A stretch of DNA of 64,000 nucleotides from Asticcacaulis excentricus CB 48. Its GTDB lineage: Bacteria > Pseudomonadota > Alphaproteobacteria > Caulobacterales > Caulobacteraceae. Positions 62,233 through 64,000 of this stretch are shown one piece after another (position 1 is the stretch's first letter; every line of letters starts with the position of its first letter). Made by a program: the position numbers and the translations under genes. The stretch is from assembly GCF_000175215.2 (NCBI RefSeq), contig NC_014816.1:2291001-2355000 (forward strand), read 5' to 3'. The notes beneath the pieces are model-generated. The model had not been told where the DNA came from. It made no database searches and worked only from the letters and a program-made list of their open reading frames with translations.

Positions 62233-62553
62233 TCAGATCACGCTCTCCCGGACCCAACGGGCATAATCCGTACTCGCCTTGTCCACACGACACATAAGGA
62301 TTTCGGGGACCTCGTAGCTGTGATGCTGTTTAATGAAGGCCTCAACAGCGTCTAGCTTTGCTTCTGTCGTTTTGATGTCCACATGCGTTTCATCGTCCCG
62401 TTGAAGGACGCCCTGCCAGACATAGTGCGAGCAGACAGGCCGTAGCTGAACGCAGGCACCAAGACCCTGTTCAAGGAGGCCCCGGGCCAGGTGCTCAGCT
62501 TCTTCCCGGGCGGCACAGGTCGTCGATACGATGTAAAGAGTGTCCACTTCCAT
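62233..62553 (-). CDS. cutA: CutA divalent-cation tolerance protein
   Basis: 106-aa member of the CutA1 family of trimeric PII-like proteins, linked to copper and other divalent-cation tolerance. It shows IVSTTCAAREEAEHLARGLLE, GACVQLRPVCSHYVW, the DETHVDIKTTEAKLDAVE block and HHSYEVPEIL, all typical of CutA. Full length. GAGGAG precedes the ATG. It lies 82 bases after the helicase gene on the same strand, with no functional link evident. Confidence 0.93.
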   Translation of the reverse strand: MEVDTLYIVSTTCAAREEAEHLARGLLEQGLGACVQLRPVCSHYVWQGVLQRDDETHVDIKTTEAKLDAVEAFIKQHHSYEVPEILMCRVDKASTDYARWVRESVI

Positions 62554-62635
62554 CTCTCCTCATTGGCGGTCTTATCAAAGCCCATAGTCGCGAGCTCTAC
62601 CTTTTTCGTCGATCGAACCGCCCGCAAAACCACGC

Positions 62636-64000
62636 TTACGCAAAAAGCGCTTCAATATCGGCGTCTGTGAGCCTTTCAACCATGTCCGCGTCTTCATCAA
62701 AAAGCGCGTGTGACAAGGCCTGTTTCCTGGCCTTCATTTCGTCCATCTTATCTTCAATCGTTCCCTCCGCGCACAGACGATACACGAAGACCGGCTTGTC
62801 CTGGCCGATACGGTAGGCGCGATCAATGGCCTGAGCCTCCACCGCCGGGTTCCACCACGGATCATAGAGGATCACCGTATCGGCACTGGTGAGGTTAAGT
62901 CCCGTACCCCCCGCTTTAAGGCTGATGAGAAAGATCGGATTGTCGCCAGATTGAAACGCATCGACTTCTTTTTTGCGATTTTGCGTTTTGCCCGTCAGTA
63001 TGCCGTAGCCCAGGCCCGCCTTATCGAGGCGGGCGGCAATCAGATCGAGCATGCTCGTGAACTGAGAGAAGATGATGAGGCGACGCCCCTCCTCAGCAAG
63101 TGCCGTTACCATCTCCATCAGCCGATCAAGTTTGGCAGACGGCGCATCCTCTGTACCATCGATCTTGAGTAAGGAGGGGTCACAGCAGACCTGGCGCAGT
63201 TTCAATAAGGCGTCGAGCACAATGATGTGGCTTTTCGCGAGGCCTCTCTCAGCGATGGCTTTGCGAACCTGCGTGTGAAGGCTCAGACGGATGGTGTCAT
63301 AAAGATCGCGCTGCTTGCCTGTCAGCGTGATCCGTTCAATGATATCCGATTTCGGAGGCAGCTCTTTTGCCACATCGGCTTTTGTGCGCCTCAGAAGGAA
63401 AGGCCTGACGCGCCGGACAAGAAGCCTCTTTATTTCCTCATTTCTGGTTTTTTCGATGGGTGTTCGAAACTCACGCGCAAAGCGGGTCGCGTCACCTAAG
63501 AACCCCGGATTCACAAAATCCATCAACGACCACAATTCACCCAGATGGTTTTCCATCGGCGTGCCACTCAGGCAAAAGCGATGCGGGGCCTCAAGAGATC
63601 GGATGTGCCTTGTGGTCGCGGCATTAGCATTCTTGATGGCCTGAGCCTCATCCAGAATGATTGCAAACCACGCGTTTGATTTCAGCCACTCATGGTCTCT
63701 CACCACAAGCGGATAGGTCGTTATGACCACATCACTTTCAGGGACCTGTTCGAGCAGGTCCTGACGCGATTTGCCATGCAGGACGGTAAGCTTCAAGCCG
63801 GGGGCGAACCTCGCCGCCTCGGCCGTCCAGTTACCCACCAGGCTTGTCGGCATAATGATGAGTGCGGGTTTTTCGAGGCGCCCGTCCGCCTTTTCTTTTG
63901 CCAGAAACGCCAGGACCTGCACGGTTTTTCCAAGCCCCATATCGTCAGCGAGGATTCCGCCAAGTCCCGTTTCCCGAAGGGCATTCAGCCACGCGACGCC
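62636..64000 (-). CDS. SNF2-family helicase, N-terminal part outside the window
   Basis: C-terminal 454 residues of a SWI2/SNF2 ATPase; the frame is open to base 64000 with GVAWLNALRETGLGG and then motif I LADDMGLGKTVQ. Further motifs: DEAQAIKN (II), CLSGTPMENHLGELWSL (III), RLIIFSQFTSMLDLI (IV), LISLKAGGTGLNLTSAD (V) and IDRAYRIGQ (VI). Bacterial proteins of this kind (RapA- or HepA-like, or restriction-associated) remodel nucleoprotein; the missing N-terminus would tell which. The end at 62636 is natural. Confidence 0.92.
   Translation of the reverse strand, partial: GVAWLNALRETGLGGILADDMGLGKTVQVLAFLAKEKADGRLEKPALIIMPTSLVGNWTAEAARFAPGLKLTVLHGKSRQDLLEQVPESDVVITTYPLVVRDHEWLKSNAWFAIILDEAQAIKNANAATTRHIRSLEAPHRFCLSGTPMENHLGELWSLMDFVNPGFLGDATRFAREFRTPIEKTRNEEIKRLLVRRVRPFLLRRTKADVAKELPPKSDIIERITLTGKQRDLYDTIRLSLHTQVRKAIAERGLAKSHIIVLDALLKLRQVCCDPSLLKIDGTEDAPSAKLDRLMEMVTALAEEGRRLIIFSQFTSMLDLIAARLDKAGLGYGILTGKTQNRKKEVDAFQSGDNPIFLISLKAGGTGLNLTSADTVILYDPWWNPAVEAQAIDRAYRIGQDKPVFVYRLCAEGTIEDKMDEMKARKQALSHALFDEDADMVERLTDADIEALFA

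Noticed and set aside
1..64000. CRISPR arrays, tRNA genes, transposases or phage integrases
   Set aside because: I looked for regularly spaced repeats, cloverleaf-like segments and recombinase motifs and saw none. A tRNAscan and IS search would settle it.

Overview
The window is from an alphaproteobacterium that eats plant cell-wall polysaccharides, most likely a Caulobacteraceae member such as Asticcacaulis. This rests on the moderately high GC content, the mix of pectin and rhamnose genes, the TadG-type protein and the style of the regulators. The genus is an inference, since no rRNA or other marker gene is present. No tRNA, rRNA, insertion sequence or CRISPR array was seen.

Layout. 1-5.0 kb: a minus-strand sugar ABC importer operon (ATPase, two permeases, lipoprotein binding protein) that runs by a 4-base overlap into a GH28 polygalacturonase cut by the window edge. 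5.3-9.1 kb: an RpiB/LacAB-family isomerase and a GH2 beta-mannosidase. 9.5-14.5 kb: a TadG-like protein, a lone Xre regulator with twin operators, an AbiE type IV toxin-antitoxin pair and a frameshifted pseudogene. 14.7-21.9 kb: kduD, kduI and a complete oxidative L-rhamnose pathway (rhamnose dehydrogenase, rhamnonolactonase, rhamnonate dehydratase, ketodeoxyrhamnonate dehydrogenase, diketo-deoxyrhamnonate hydrolase) with a truncated IclR-type regulator.

21.9-32.3 kb: the most unusual part. Pseudaminic-acid genes (PseH-like acetyltransferase, PseG, PseF) are interlocked with a small fatty-acid-synthase-like set: two KAS III enzymes, two acyl carrier proteins, two FabG-like reductases, an adenylating ligase and an alpha/beta hydrolase. 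A Rieske oxygenase and a PhyH-type 2-oxoglutarate dioxygenase belong to the same set. Ten genes overlap or abut on the minus strand and three face them. I infer a pathway that builds and hydroxylates a short acyl group on a carrier protein and attaches it to a pseudaminic-acid-type sugar. Citramalate synthase follows.

34.5-46.1 kb: a HipBA module, a Ser-rich intradiol-dioxygenase lipoprotein, then a rhamnogalacturonan locus (GPH transporter, GH105, a GH43-GH35 fusion, a CE12 acetylesterase, L-rhamnose mutarotase). 46.1-48.8 kb: an AbiEi-like remnant and a second HipBA module. 49.4-54.3 kb: an orphan secretin cluster (membrane-anchored HTH/TPR protein, exported protein, TPR-secretin lipoprotein, exported protein). 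54.5-59.5 kb: a second rhamnose route (DeoR regulator, rhamnulokinase, L-rhamnose isomerase) with a DUF1961 protein. 59.9-64 kb: a large secreted protein of unknown function, CutA and the C-terminal part of a SNF2 helicase.

The genes combine into one economy. Pectin backbone and rhamnogalacturonan are cut, de-acetylated and imported. Unsaturated uronate goes through KduI/KduD (perhaps also the RpiB-like isomerase) to 2-keto-3-deoxygluconate. Rhamnose enters either an oxidative route to pyruvate and lactate or an isomerase/kinase route whose aldolase is not in the window.
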